From assembly GCA_030833445.1 (NCBI GenBank), contig JAURHD010000002.1, positions 186,001 through 250,000 on the forward strand: a stretch of 64,000 nucleotides of DNA. The letters run 5' to 3'. Positions 54,592 to 63,143 of this stretch are shown piece after piece (position 1 is the first letter of the stretch; each line of letters starts with the position of its first letter). Source of the DNA: Cephaloticoccus sp. (GTDB lineage: Bacteria > Verrucomicrobiota > Verrucomicrobiia > Opitutales > Opitutaceae). The notes under the pieces were generated by a model. It was not told the origin of the DNA. It was given only the letters and a program-made list of their open reading frames with translations, and did not search any database. A program made the position numbers and the translations under genes.

Positions 54592-55689
54592 ATGCTACGT
54601 TACTGGATATTTTTTATCATGAGCCTGACTGTCTCTGCTTCCGAACATCTGATCTACATCGGCACTTATACGCGCACCACTGGCAAAGGCATCTATGCCG
54701 TTCGTCTCAATGGCGAAACCGGAGAGCTCTCGACCCCCGAATTGGTCGCCACCACACCCAATCCTTCCTTCATCGCACTTTCGCCGGATAAGAAGCATCT
54801 CTATGCGGTAAGCGAACGCGACACGCTCGCGGTGCCCTTCTCGGTCGATCTTTCCACCGGCAAACTCATTCCCGATCTCGTGCAGGAAAGCGGCGGCAAG
54901 GCCCCCTGCTACCTGATGGTGGACGGCACGGGCCAAGCCTTGATCGTGGCGCATTATCATGAGGCGATCGTCGCCTCGTTGCCAATTCTTGCCGACGGTT
55001 CGCTCGGCACTCCCGTGAGCGTCATTCCCCATCACGGGAAAAGCGTGCACCCGACCCGGCAAGAGGCCGCGCACGTGCATTCGGCGAACATCTCACCCGA
55101 CAGCCGCCACGTGATCGTGTGCGACCTCGGCCTCGACAAGGTCTTCACCTACAAACTCGATGCGGCCACTGCGACCCTCACTCCCGGTGAGGTGCCATTC
55201 GTCGCGACCGCTCCCGGCGCCGGGCCACGTCACTCCGCCTTCAGCCCGGATGGAAAGTTCGTCTTTGTGATCAACGAACTCAACAGCACGCTGACCTGCT
55301 ATCGTTACGAAGCCAACAATGGCACGCTCACCGCGCTCGACACCCAATCCACCTTGCCGGCGGATTGGACCGGCGAGAGCACTTGCGCTGAAGTAAAAGT
55401 GCACCCCAACGGCCGTTTCGTCTACGGCTCCAATCGCGGTCACGACAGCATCGTGGTCTACGCGTTTGATCGTGCCACCGGCAAACTGGCACCGATCGAC
55501 TACACGCCGAGCGGTGGCCGCAACCCGCGAAATTTCAATCTTTCGCCTGACGGCCAATGGCTCGTCGCCGCCAATCAAAACACCGATTCGTTAAACGTGT
55601 TTCGGGTCGATGCGACCACCGGCAAGCTGACCCCGACCGACCACAGTGCCAATGTGCCGCTGCCGGTCTGTGTGCAATTCGCGAACTGA
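54592..55689 (+). CDS. Secreted seven-bladed lactonase (6-phosphogluconolactonase-like, YbhE family)
   Basis: A 365-residue beta-propeller with an N-terminal hydrophobic signal (YWIFFIMSLTVSAS). Blade motifs are LIYIGTYTR, TPNPSFIALSPDKKHLYAV, HVHSANISPDSRHVIVCDLGLDKV, GPRHSAFSPDGKFVFVINE, RFVYGSNRGHDSI and GGRNPRNFNLSPDGQWLVAANQ, which fit the lactonase_7 family. E. coli Pgl is cytoplasmic, so export here suggests a different sugar lactone. It is the last gene before a convergent response regulator. Confidence 0.85.
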   Translation: MLRYWIFFIMSLTVSASEHLIYIGTYTRTTGKGIYAVRLNGETGELSTPELVATTPNPSFIALSPDKKHLYAVSERDTLAVPFSVDLSTGKLIPDLVQESGGKAPCYLMVDGTGQALIVAHYHEAIVASLPILADGSLGTPVSVIPHHGKSVHPTRQEAAHVHSANISPDSRHVIVCDLGLDKVFTYKLDAATATLTPGEVPFVATAPGAGPRHSAFSPDGKFVFVINELNSTLTCYRYEANNGTLTALDTQSTLPADWTGESTCAEVKVHPNGRFVYGSNRGHDSIVVYAFDRATGKLAPIDYTPSGGRNPRNFNLSPDGQWLVAANQNTDSLNVFRVDATTGKLTPTDHSANVPLPVCVQFAN

Positions 55690-55703
55690 CCACGATCAGT
55701 TCG
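55682..55703. terminator. Hairpin shared by the 3' ends of two convergent genes
   Basis: CGAACTGA-CCACGA-TCAGTTCG is a perfect 8-bp stem with a 6-base loop. The left arm holds the lactonase stop (GAACTGA, residues N-stop) and the right arm, on the other strand, the original response regulator stop (also N-stop). No T-tract follows, so termination is possible but not certain. Confidence 0.45.
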
Positions 55704-56096
55704 ACTCGCCCGTAGTTTTGGTTACGCCACAGTCGGTGATGGCCTTGAGCAACTGCTGACGATTGAACGGTTTGGCCAACAACCATTGACCCCATACATC
55801 GAGGCAATTTGTAGATAGCTTTCACGCGGGGCATGACCACCGCCCGACATGGCCAGGATGCGCTGTTCCGGATTCATACGGCGGACAGAATTGATTAGTT
55901 CCACCCCGTCCATTTCGGGCATCAACATATCGGTGATCACCAAATCATAGCCATGTTGCTCAATATGTTTCACCGCTTCGTCGCCACCACCCACGCAGTC
56001 CACCACAAAGCCTGCCTTTTCCAATAGGAGCCGGGCGATCGAGAGGATATCCTCTTCATCATCAACAACCAAAATACGTGTGCTATCCGTGGACAT
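55696..56096 (-). pseudogene. Single-domain response regulator with a C-terminal frameshift
   Basis: From ATG 56096: ILVVDDEEDILSIARLLLEKAG (acidic pocket), phosphoacceptor D in LVITDMLMPEMDG, and T/S-region LAMSGGG. After MYGVNG at about 55785, the native frame reads CWPNRS and stops at 55722, whereas the other frame gives LLAKPFNRQQLLKAITDC, which contains the conserved lysine and ends at the TGA 55696-55698. So a one-base loss appears to have removed helix 5. A receiver without its Lys should not switch normally. Confidence 0.75.
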
Positions 56097-56195
56097 GTGT
56101 TGGCACCACGTTTTCCATGCCCGGTGAAACCAGCAAGCTCAGGCACGGCTAAAATCGTGTAAATAATTCACAACCCGTTGGTCCATCTTGATTAG

Positions 56196-57053
56196 TTATG
56201 GGCCTCGATGCCGACGGCGGTAAGCCAAGGGTGCAAGGCCAGTCCGACGCAGAAACTGTCGGTTAAAATTGGCCAGATTGTTATATCCCGTCGCAAATGC
56301 GATCTCCGCCACGGATCGCTCGGGTTCATCAATCAATGCCCGGCAGATCCGACCCACCCGGACCTCGTTCACAAAGGCTTCAAAGGTGTGACCCAACTTG
56401 CGGCGAAAATAGCGGCTGAACGCCGCCGGGCTCAACCCTGCCCGGCGCGCGGCTTCGCGTTGCAATACCGTCTGGGTGATGGAGCTGTTCACATAATCCA
56501 GCACCCGGGCCAGCCGACTTTGATCCTCCACATTGAACACAGGCGCGTAACCGGCACTGGCCAACAGTTTCGTGCCTCTGGCGCGGGATAATCCATGCAA
56601 GGTTTCAAGCAGAAGCAGCATGCGTGGCAACGGGTCCAATTTGATCATACGGCGAAGGGCCGCAGCAACTCCTTGCGCCGTACGACCAGTGATATGCAAA
56701 CCGCGTCGGGCTCTTTGCAGCAAACGGTGAACTCCGGCCAGCTCCGGAGTTTCCAACCACTGAGCTCCGAGCATCTCCTCGCGAAATTGCACGACGATCG
56801 AGCGCGCCTCGCCGTGCCACTCGTCCGGGTTGTGCCAATAGTGGGGTAACCCCGAACCGATCAGCACCAAGTCGCCTGGTTCAAAGCGCTCAATACTGTC
56901 GCCCACAAACCGCAGCCCGTGGCTCGATTCGATCAGGGTCAGCTCACACTCCGGATGAAAGTGCAGCGGGGAGAAGAACCGCTCCGTGCTAAATTCCCGG
57001 CAGGCAAACGACTCTCCCGGCCGTAACGATACTTTTTCTAGCTGTGCGAGCAT
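56196..57053 (-). CDS. AraC family transcriptional regulator (second araC/phyH pair)
   Basis: A 285-residue regulator. N-terminal cupin with FSPLHFHPECELTLIESSHG and FEPGDLVLIGSGLPHYWHN, typical of sugar-sensing AraC proteins; C-terminal two HTH (QREAARRAGLSPAAFSRYFRRKLG; SVAEIAFATGYNNLANFNRQF). Start ATG 57053. It is divergent from the phyH gene at 57147, with direct repeats in the 93-bp space. Confidence 0.88.
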   Translation of the reverse strand: MLAQLEKVSLRPGESFACREFSTERFFSPLHFHPECELTLIESSHGLRFVGDSIERFEPGDLVLIGSGLPHYWHNPDEWHGEARSIVVQFREEMLGAQWLETPELAGVHRLLQRARRGLHITGRTAQGVAAALRRMIKLDPLPRMLLLLETLHGLSRARGTKLLASAGYAPVFNVEDQSRLARVLDYVNSSITQTVLQREAARRAGLSPAAFSRYFRRKLGHTFEAFVNEVRVGRICRALIDEPERSVAEIAFATGYNNLANFNRQFLRRTGLAPLAYRRRHRGP

Positions 57054-57065
57054 GGTTTAAAGCCA

Positions 57066-57097
57066 TATTGGTTAATTAAGTATCAGTATTGGTCAAT
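57066..57097. promoter_or_regulatory. Direct repeats with 21-bp period between araC and phyH (putative operator)
   Basis: TATTGGTTAAT (57066-57076) and TATTGGTCAAT (57087-57097) are 11-bp direct repeats with one mismatch, start-to-start distance 21 bp (two helical turns). AraC-type activators bind direct repeats at this spacing, so the site probably serves the adjacent regulator for itself and the phyH gene. Confidence 0.65.
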
Positions 57098-57146
57098 GAC
57101 CGCGTAGCCACCCGCGGCTAAATCCGTTAAATTCTGCCCACTCATC

Positions 57147-57965
57147 ATGGCTACCTCCACCAAACCTGACATCGACTCTCCCTTCACGCTCACGGCGGAT
57201 CAAATCGCGAAATTTCGCCAGGACGGCTATATCAAGATCAAGGACGTCCTCACTCCGGATGTCATCGACTATTACGGTCCGCTCATCACATCTGAAGTGC
57301 ATCGTCTCAACAAAATGCACCTGCCAATCGAGCAGCGTGACACCTACAACAAGGCCTTTCTCCAAGTCGGTAATATCTGGTGTGAGAACGAGACCATCAA
57401 GGAATTTTGCTGGGGCAAACGCCTCGCCCGCATGGCCAAGGAGCTGCTCGGCGTTACAGGGGTTCGCATGTATCACGATCAGGCCCTCTACAAAGAGGCC
57501 GGTGGCGGCGTCACCCCTTGGCATGCCGATCAATATTACTGGCCGCTAAGCAATGCCAACACCGTCACCGCATGGATTCCACTCCAAGCCACCCCGATGG
57601 AACTCGGTCCGTTGGCGTTTGCCAAGGGCAGCCACAAGTTTGAAGCCGGCCGCGAGCTCGGCATCAGTGATGAGAGTGAAGAACGGATCGGCCGTTCGAT
57701 GAAGGAGCAGAATTATCCCTTGGATGATACGCCGTTCGATCTGGGCGAAGTCAGCTTTCACTACGGTTGGACCTTCCACCGTGCCGGGCGCAACACCTCC
57801 GACAAACCCCGCGCCGTGATGACCATTATCTACATGGATGAGGACATCCGTTTGGTTGAGCCGCACACCAAGGCCCGCCATCAGGATCGCGACAAGTTTG
57901 CCCCGAATATTGAAGTCGGCGGCATCCTCAACGGTGAGCTGACCCCGATCATCCCACACGAGTAA
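57147..57965 (+). CDS. Phytanoyl-CoA dioxygenase (PhyH) family protein
   Basis: A 272-residue Fe(II)/2-oxoglutarate oxygenase: H126 and D128 in TPWHADQYYW, H211 in GWTFHRAGRN, R222 in KPRAVMTI. The WHxDxxYWP segment is common in bacterial PhyH proteins. Substrate unknown. Probably controlled by the divergent AraC protein. A 7-4-7 hairpin lies 5 bases after its stop. Confidence 0.87.
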   Translation: MATSTKPDIDSPFTLTADQIAKFRQDGYIKIKDVLTPDVIDYYGPLITSEVHRLNKMHLPIEQRDTYNKAFLQVGNIWCENETIKEFCWGKRLARMAKELLGVTGVRMYHDQALYKEAGGGVTPWHADQYYWPLSNANTVTAWIPLQATPMELGPLAFAKGSHKFEAGRELGISDESEERIGRSMKEQNYPLDDTPFDLGEVSFHYGWTFHRAGRNTSDKPRAVMTIIYMDEDIRLVEPHTKARHQDRDKFAPNIEVGGILNGELTPIIPHE

Positions 57966-57970
57966 GTCGG

Positions 57971-57988
57971 GTCCCCACTCATGGGGAC
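57971..57988 (+). terminator. Hairpin after phyH
   Basis: GTCCCCA-CTCA-TGGGGAC is a perfect 7-bp stem with a 4-base loop placed just after the phyH stop. There is no T-run, so it is a moderate candidate for a terminator or mRNA 3' end. Confidence 0.4.
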
Positions 57989-58103
57989 TCCCATGCCCTG
58001 CTATCAGACGGTGATTTTGGACTACCACCAGGCGCGCAAACAGCCGTAGTTCACTATTTGACCCGGTGCGGCTACCTGATACGTTGCCCGGTTCAAACTG
58101 TTA

Positions 58104-59399
58104 ATGGCTGACTTTCTCGACAATACACCTTCCTCCGAATCCAAGCGTTGTGAACGCGCCCTCCTCGTGGGCATCCACACGCAGACCATGCAACCGGGCG
58201 AAGCCCAGGAACTACTGGGTGAACTCAAGGAGCTCGTTGAGAACCTGCACATTGGCGTCATCCACACGGAACTGATCAATCTGCGCGAACCGACCCCGGC
58301 CACGCTGCTGGGTCGCGGCAAGACCGATCAGATCATCACGCTGGCCAAGCACATGGAAGCCGATTTGATCGTGATGGACGAGTCTTTGACCCCCGCGCAG
58401 CAGCGCAACTGGGAAAAGCTTTCCGGCATCGCCGTGATCGACCGCGAGGAGGTCATTCTGGATATCTTTGCCGACCGCGCCCAAACCCGGGAAGCCGTCC
58501 TGCAAATCGCGCTGGCCCGGATGCAATATTCGCTCCCCCGCCTCACCCGCGCCTGGACCCACCTTTCCCGCCAGCGCGGCAAAGGTAAGCTCGGCGGTGA
58601 AGGTGAAACCCAGTTGGAACAGGACCGCCGGTTGGTGAACGACCGGATAACCCGGCTGAAGGCCGAACTGGCGGTGGTGCAAAAGCAACGTGGGGTGCAA
58701 CGTCGCAAACGACTGCGGGTGCCCGTGCCCACCGCATCGATCGTCGGCTACACCAACGCCGGCAAGTCCTCACTCATCAACGCGCTGACCGGTTCACACG
58801 TCATGGCCGAGGACAAATTGTTCGCCACCCTCGACCCGACCACCCGCCAGCTTATCCTGCGCGGGAATCAGAAACTGCTCGTCACCGATACCGTCGGTTT
58901 CATCCGTCGACTGCCTCACCGTCTTGTGGAATCCTTCAAGGCCACTTTGGAAGAAACCATTGTCGCCGACTTCCTGATTCACGTCATCGATGTGACGAAT
59001 CCGAATTTTGACCAACATTACGCCACCACGCTCAGCGTGCTGGCTGAACTCGGGGCGGCCGATAAAAAGATCATCACGGTCTTCAATAAAATCGACGCGG
59101 CCACGCCGGCCGATCTGCAGCGGGCCCGTCAGCTCGTGCCCGATGCAGTCTTTCTCAGTGCTCACACCGGAGAAGGAATCGACACCCTCGCGGACGGCTG
59201 CATCGAGCAGATTGCCGATGCCTTTGGGGCGACCGAATTGCTCATCCCGCACGACCGCTACGATGTTGTCGCGCGCCTGCACACTCTCGGCCACATTCAG
59301 GAACAGGAACACCGCGAGGACGGCCTGTTCATTCGGGGACGTTTTCCACTGGCCCAGACCGGATTCTTCGCGCCCTTCATGCTGAAGGCACCGGCCTGA
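58104..59399 (+). CDS. hflX: GTPase HflX
   Basis: Ribosome-associated GTPase that splits stalled or heat-stressed ribosomes. 431 residues with the HflX N-terminal domain (ELINLREPTPATLLGRGKTDQI, LTPAQQRNWEKL, IDREEVILDIFADRAQTREA), an LxRxRGK-like segment (RQRGKGKLGGEGETQLEQDRR), and G1 GYTNAGKSS, G3 DTVGFIRRLP and G4 NKID. Complete and normal length. It is convergent with the Dabb gene, with only 6 bases between their ends. Confidence 0.95.
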   Translation: MADFLDNTPSSESKRCERALLVGIHTQTMQPGEAQELLGELKELVENLHIGVIHTELINLREPTPATLLGRGKTDQIITLAKHMEADLIVMDESLTPAQQRNWEKLSGIAVIDREEVILDIFADRAQTREAVLQIALARMQYSLPRLTRAWTHLSRQRGKGKLGGEGETQLEQDRRLVNDRITRLKAELAVVQKQRGVQRRKRLRVPVPTASIVGYTNAGKSSLINALTGSHVMAEDKLFATLDPTTRQLILRGNQKLLVTDTVGFIRRLPHRLVESFKATLEETIVADFLIHVIDVTNPNFDQHYATTLSVLAELGAADKKIITVFNKIDAATPADLQRARQLVPDAVFLSAHTGEGIDTLADGCIEQIADAFGATELLIPHDRYDVVARLHTLGHIQEQEHREDGLFIRGRFPLAQTGFFAPFMLKAPA

Positions 59400-59405
59400 C
59401 GCAGA

Positions 59406-59708
59406 TCAGTCCGCGTCGTAGATTTGCACCCGCGTCCACTTCGGCTTGCCTTGCTCGACAAAGGCCACGTGCAACGGATGCACCTGATAGGCGTCATGTG
59501 CCTTAATGTCGTCAAACAGACAGGTGATCGAATAATCGAAGGTCTTGTCCACGACGGGTCGAGCCGCCACGCCTTCGGCGGGTGTGCCGAGATAGAATTT
59601 CCCCACACTCGGCACTTCGCGGAGTGCCTCCAATGCGGATACGAACTCAGCGCGTTGCGCCTCGGTCAATTCGGGTTTCAGCCAGAAAACAACAGTATGA
59701 ACGAGCAT
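59406..59708 (-). CDS. Dabb (stress responsive alpha/beta barrel) domain protein
   Basis: A 100-residue ferredoxin-like dimeric barrel: MLVHTVVFWLKPELTEAQRAEF start, DYSITCLFDDIKAHDAYQVHPLHVAFV middle. Homologues are seen as free-standing small proteins or enzyme domains of unknown function. It is 53 bases downstream of the phyH gene on the same strand. Confidence 0.85.
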   Translation of the reverse strand: MLVHTVVFWLKPELTEAQRAEFVSALEALREVPSVGKFYLGTPAEGVAARPVVDKTFDYSITCLFDDIKAHDAYQVHPLHVAFVEQGKPKWTRVQIYDAD

Positions 59709-59761
59709 GGGGCTAGGTTTGAGCCGCGACGCATTGAGGCAAGCCCAAGCGCCGTCATACG

Positions 59762-60847
59762 CTAATCATCATCCTGCAGATCGGCCGCGGCCGGGCGCAT
59801 ATCCATGTCACCATTGGCGACATTGCCGACGGAACTAAAAATAAAGCGATGATTACGGCGGCGCGTTTCCGCGTCATCGAGCGCGGCGCAAGGCGTGCCA
59901 AACAGCGGCTGCGCAAACGGCAGATGCGTATCGCCCCGGGCGAGGATGTGCGACCCGTTGCTCATGCGCGTGACCCGATCAAAGCTGTGCGGACCGGCCT
60001 GCGGACCCTCGGTGATTTCGCCCCATTGGGTGAAAGAACGGGCATTGCAATAATGCGAGACGAACGAGCGGCGGAACCGGTCGGTGCTGATGTTCTGTTT
60101 GCTCCGATGCAAAATGTGTCCGCCGAAGAAAACCACATCGCCCGGCTTGGCCGGCACCAGCACCTGCGGATACTTCTCCGCGATCGAATTCAGCTGATTG
60201 ATCGCATCATCGGTCACGCTCACTCCATCCACCGCCGGCACTCCGGGCAGGTGCCGATCGCCATACCACATTTTGTCCGTCAACGGCGGGTAGACCGGCT
60301 CCACATTGCTGCCCGCCGCCATCCACATCGCGCCGTTGAATTCATCCACCTCGTCGATGGCGATCCAAGCCCCGCAGAGGGTATCCGGGTGCGTCGGGAT
60401 GTAATAGGTGTCCTGATGCCAACCCTGTCCACCCGATCCGGGTGGCTTGAAAAACAACATAGTCTGCAAGGCCAGCACATCTGGACCGATCAATGATTCC
60501 AAAATATCCAGCACCCGGGGATGCAGCATGTAGCGTTCATGCAGGGCCAGTTTGCGATGCAGCATGTGGATCCGCGGCACCGCGTGGGCGCGTTCCAAGG
60601 GCGTCATTTTCGGGTCCATTTCCGGTAGACGGAATTCCACGGGCGCATCGGGCTGTTGCTCCGGCAGACGACCGGCCATCAGGTCCTCGGTATGGGTCTT
60701 TAGCTCGGCGATATCCTCCGGTGGCACCAGTTGGGGAATGACCACAAACCCATCGCGCCGAAACCAGCGAAACTCTTCCACGGTCAATTTGCGGCTATCT
60801 GATTGTTTGGATGGGGAGCTGACGGGTTGGGTCGCTGATAGGGGCAT
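59762..60847 (-). CDS. Phytanoyl-CoA dioxygenase (PhyH) family protein
   Basis: A 361-residue Fe(II)/2-oxoglutarate oxygenase, larger than the two others here. H144 and D146 in GQGWHQDTYYIP, H247 in GGHILHRSKQN, and R257/R259 after TDRFRRSF. DGFVVIPQLVPPEDIAEL is the usual N-terminal opening. The ATG at 60847 is preferred over 60976, which would add 43 residues with no family match. Followed by the Dabb gene. Confidence 0.85.
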   Translation of the reverse strand: MPLSATQPVSSPSKQSDSRKLTVEEFRWFRRDGFVVIPQLVPPEDIAELKTHTEDLMAGRLPEQQPDAPVEFRLPEMDPKMTPLERAHAVPRIHMLHRKLALHERYMLHPRVLDILESLIGPDVLALQTMLFFKPPGSGGQGWHQDTYYIPTHPDTLCGAWIAIDEVDEFNGAMWMAAGSNVEPVYPPLTDKMWYGDRHLPGVPAVDGVSVTDDAINQLNSIAEKYPQVLVPAKPGDVVFFGGHILHRSKQNISTDRFRRSFVSHYCNARSFTQWGEITEGPQAGPHSFDRVTRMSNGSHILARGDTHLPFAQPLFGTPCAALDDAETRRRNHRFIFSSVGNVANGDMDMRPAAADLQDDD

Positions 60848-61017
60848 CGCGAAAACCCTTAAGGGCCAAGAATCACCACGATGCAAGCATGACAGCGACT
60901 TACGGGAGCAATGCCCCGGGTGCCCACTACATTGTGCGGTCCCTAACCAGATAGTCAGTTTCCGGCCTTGACCCACCGGGCAAGCCTTGCAGCTTGTTCA
61001 ACCCTTACAGGACTCAC

Positions 61018-61091
61018 TGCCCGATGGTGTAATGGTAGCACAGGTGACTTTGACTCACCCAGTCATGGTTCGAACCCATGTCGGGCAGCCA
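61018..61091 (+). tRNA. tRNA-Gln (anticodon TTG), CCA encoded
   Basis: A 74-base cloverleaf: acceptor TGCCCGA/TCGGGCA, D arm GTGT-loop AATGGTA-GCAC, anticodon stem GGTGA/TCACC with loop CTTTGAC (anticodon TTG, reads CAA), 4-base variable loop, T arm CATGG-TTCGAAC-CCATG, discriminator G and genomic CCA. All stems pair perfectly. The 200 bp downstream of it hold no gene and I see no repeat of its 3' end that would mark an integration site. Confidence 0.95.
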
Positions 61092-61292
61092 TCCAGGATG
61101 GCGAGGATGCAGGTGTAAACCCGCCTGGAATTAACCGACTCTAGTCGCAGACCGCCTCCAGGTAGGGTTAAGATACAACCCATAACAAGCTCCCAGACTA
61201 ACACTCGGGGTGGCTCGAAAACTTGAGGCCGGTCATTTGCGCAGGCAAGTCATTAGCCGGCCAATGAATTGGACTGCGGCCAGATCTGTGAC

Positions 61293-62387
61293 TTAGTCCA
61301 CTCTACCGCGGGCATCGACCCGCCAGCGATCCACGATCGTGGCGCCTTCCACCACGGTAACCTGATTGGTCAGGTTGATCACGGTGCAGACGTGCGCCGG
61401 CATCAATTGCAAGCGATCGCCCACTTTGAGTGTGTCCACATCAGACCCGCGCAGGTAGCCGTGCTCCTCGTTGAGTCGCACCGCCTGAATATCGCGACCG
61501 TCCACGGCGATGGCGTGCACGCCCAACGCAGTCTTGTCGGAGGAAAATACTTTTGAGCCTGCATCAATCAGGGCCAAACCCGGTTCGGGTCGGTCCACCA
61601 CCGTGACCAAAACATGGATCGCCACATCGATCGGTGCCATCACTTGGGACGTCACTGCGAGCGCCATGTCGCCGAACATGTAGGCGCCGGGCCGCACCAC
61701 CTGCACCTTGCCGGTGGCAGCCATCAAAGGCGCCGTGACACTGCAACCGGGCCACAACGGCAAACTCGTATCAATTGCATCGCGCACTTCAATCATCCGC
61801 TGCAATACCGCCGCGGTGCGCTCCGACTGTTCTTCGGGTTTGGCGCCGTAAAGCTGTCCTTCGTGCGTGTAGATCCCGGCCAATTCCAATTGCGGGCAGC
61901 GCGCGCAAATCGCCGCGACTCCCTTTGCGGATTCAATATCCCGCACGCCTTCACGATGCAGTCCGGTGTCGAGCGCCAACATCACTTTCAGCACCCGACC
62001 GGTGGCCATCGCCACGCGTTCCAAGGCCTCGGCCTGAGCCACGCTCGTCGCGGCCACGCGCAATTCATCCAATTGATCGGCAAGCTTCGTCAGACGCGGC
62101 GCCACGCGCACATCCACCAGGGAATGCGCGATAAAAATCCGTCTTACGCCCGAGGGCAGCATGGCCTCGGCCTCGCCGACTTTCGCACAGGTCAAACCCT
62201 GCGCACCCGCCGCCAGTTGGAGCTTCGCCATCTCCACCATCTTGTGGGTCTTCATGTGAGGCCAGAGCCCCACCCCGTTCGCATTGCAGTGATCCTGCAT
62301 CGAACGAATGTTGGCTATCGTCTTGGCCCGATCCAAGAGCACCACGGGCGTGGTTAGGTCGGAAATGGTTTTGGTCAATTCGGCCAT
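61293..62387 (-). CDS. D-threonine aldolase / alanine racemase-fold PLP enzyme
   Basis: A 364-residue protein of the D-TA family: start TPVVLLDRAKTIANIRSMQ; the PLP lysine is K46 in PHMKTHK; GLTCAKVGEAEAM; GIYTHEGQLYG; and the C-terminal metal-site region LMPAHVCTVINL. Family members cleave D-3-hydroxy amino acids or act as deaminases/racemases. First in a three-gene minus-strand block ending with it, after the SDR and amidohydrolase genes, so it may act in the same catabolic route. Confidence 0.85.
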   Translation of the reverse strand: MAELTKTISDLTTPVVLLDRAKTIANIRSMQDHCNANGVGLWPHMKTHKMVEMAKLQLAAGAQGLTCAKVGEAEAMLPSGVRRIFIAHSLVDVRVAPRLTKLADQLDELRVAATSVAQAEALERVAMATGRVLKVMLALDTGLHREGVRDIESAKGVAAICARCPQLELAGIYTHEGQLYGAKPEEQSERTAAVLQRMIEVRDAIDTSLPLWPGCSVTAPLMAATGKVQVVRPGAYMFGDMALAVTSQVMAPIDVAIHVLVTVVDRPEPGLALIDAGSKVFSSDKTALGVHAIAVDGRDIQAVRLNEEHGYLRGSDVDTLKVGDRLQLMPAHVCTVINLTNQVTVVEGATIVDRWRVDARGRVD

Positions 62388-62393
62388 GACCTG

Positions 62394-63143
62394 TTACATC
62401 CGGCCGATTTGACCGACGGTCAAGCCACCGTCCACCACCACCACGTGGCCGACCACATAAGCGGAGGCCGGTGAGAGCAGGAATACCGCGGTGCCGGCGC
62501 AATCTTCACCTTCGCCAAGTCGCTCGAGCAGGATCTTTTTCTCGTAATGCTTGCTCCTGGCCGAGTGCCCCAGCGCTGCGGTCAGCGGCGTGCGGATCAA
62601 GCCGGGGGCAAGCCCGTTCACCCGGATACCATGCGGCGCCAGTGCGATCGCGAGACTGCGCGTCATCATTACCAGCGCGCCCTTGGAACTGTCATAAGCG
62701 GTGGAGTCTTCCTCCGCTTGAAAACCATTGGTGGAGGAAACCAAGACCATCGCACCGGGACGTTTCCGCGCCACCAGTTCCTTGGCAAAGGCCTGGCAGA
62801 GGAAATAGGTCGCGCGGACATTAAGGTCCATCGTGCGATCCCAGGTCTCGGGATCCATTTCGAGAAACGGCTTGTCGAAAAAACTGCCCGCGTTGGCCAC
62901 AAGCAGATCCAGGTTAGGCCGTGCGGCAAAGGCATCGGCCACCAGTTTGGTGGAGCCGGCCGGTTCCAGCAGGTTGCCCTGCAAAAAGAGGCTGCCCTCC
63001 GGCATGGTGTCCGGTTTGGCGGTATTGCCGTGGAACACCACATCGGCCCCGGCCTCGTGCAAGCCGAGGGCAATGGCATGCCCGATCCCCTTGGAGGAAC
63101 CGGTGACGAGCGCGGTGTTATTAGCGAGTGAGAATGCTTTCAT
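62394..63143 (-). CDS. Short-chain dehydrogenase/reductase
   Basis: A 249-residue classical SDR: TALVTGSSKGIGHA (cofactor loop, 10-23), NAG motif (84-86), catalytic S136 or S137, Y150 and K154 in AYDSSKG. The NAD(P)-binding and the C-terminal AYVVGHVVVVDGG motif are present. It overlaps the amidohydrolase gene by 23 bases and precedes the D-TA gene by 6, so the three are co-transcribed. Substrate unknown. Confidence 0.9.
   Translation of the reverse strand: MKAFSLANNTALVTGSSKGIGHAIALGLHEAGADVVFHGNTAKPDTMPEGSLFLQGNLLEPAGSTKLVADAFAARPNLDLLVANAGSFFDKPFLEMDPETWDRTMDLNVRATYFLCQAFAKELVARKRPGAMVLVSSTNGFQAEEDSTAYDSSKGALVMMTRSLAIALAPHGIRVNGLAPGLIRTPLTAALGHSARSKHYEKKILLERLGEGEDCAGTAVFLLSPASAYVVGHVVVVDGGLTVGQIGRM

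Noticed and set aside
61092-61292. Possible integrated element at tRNA-Gln.
   Set aside because: No integrase gene and no second copy of the tRNA 3' end within the window; the genes beyond are ordinary metabolic enzymes.
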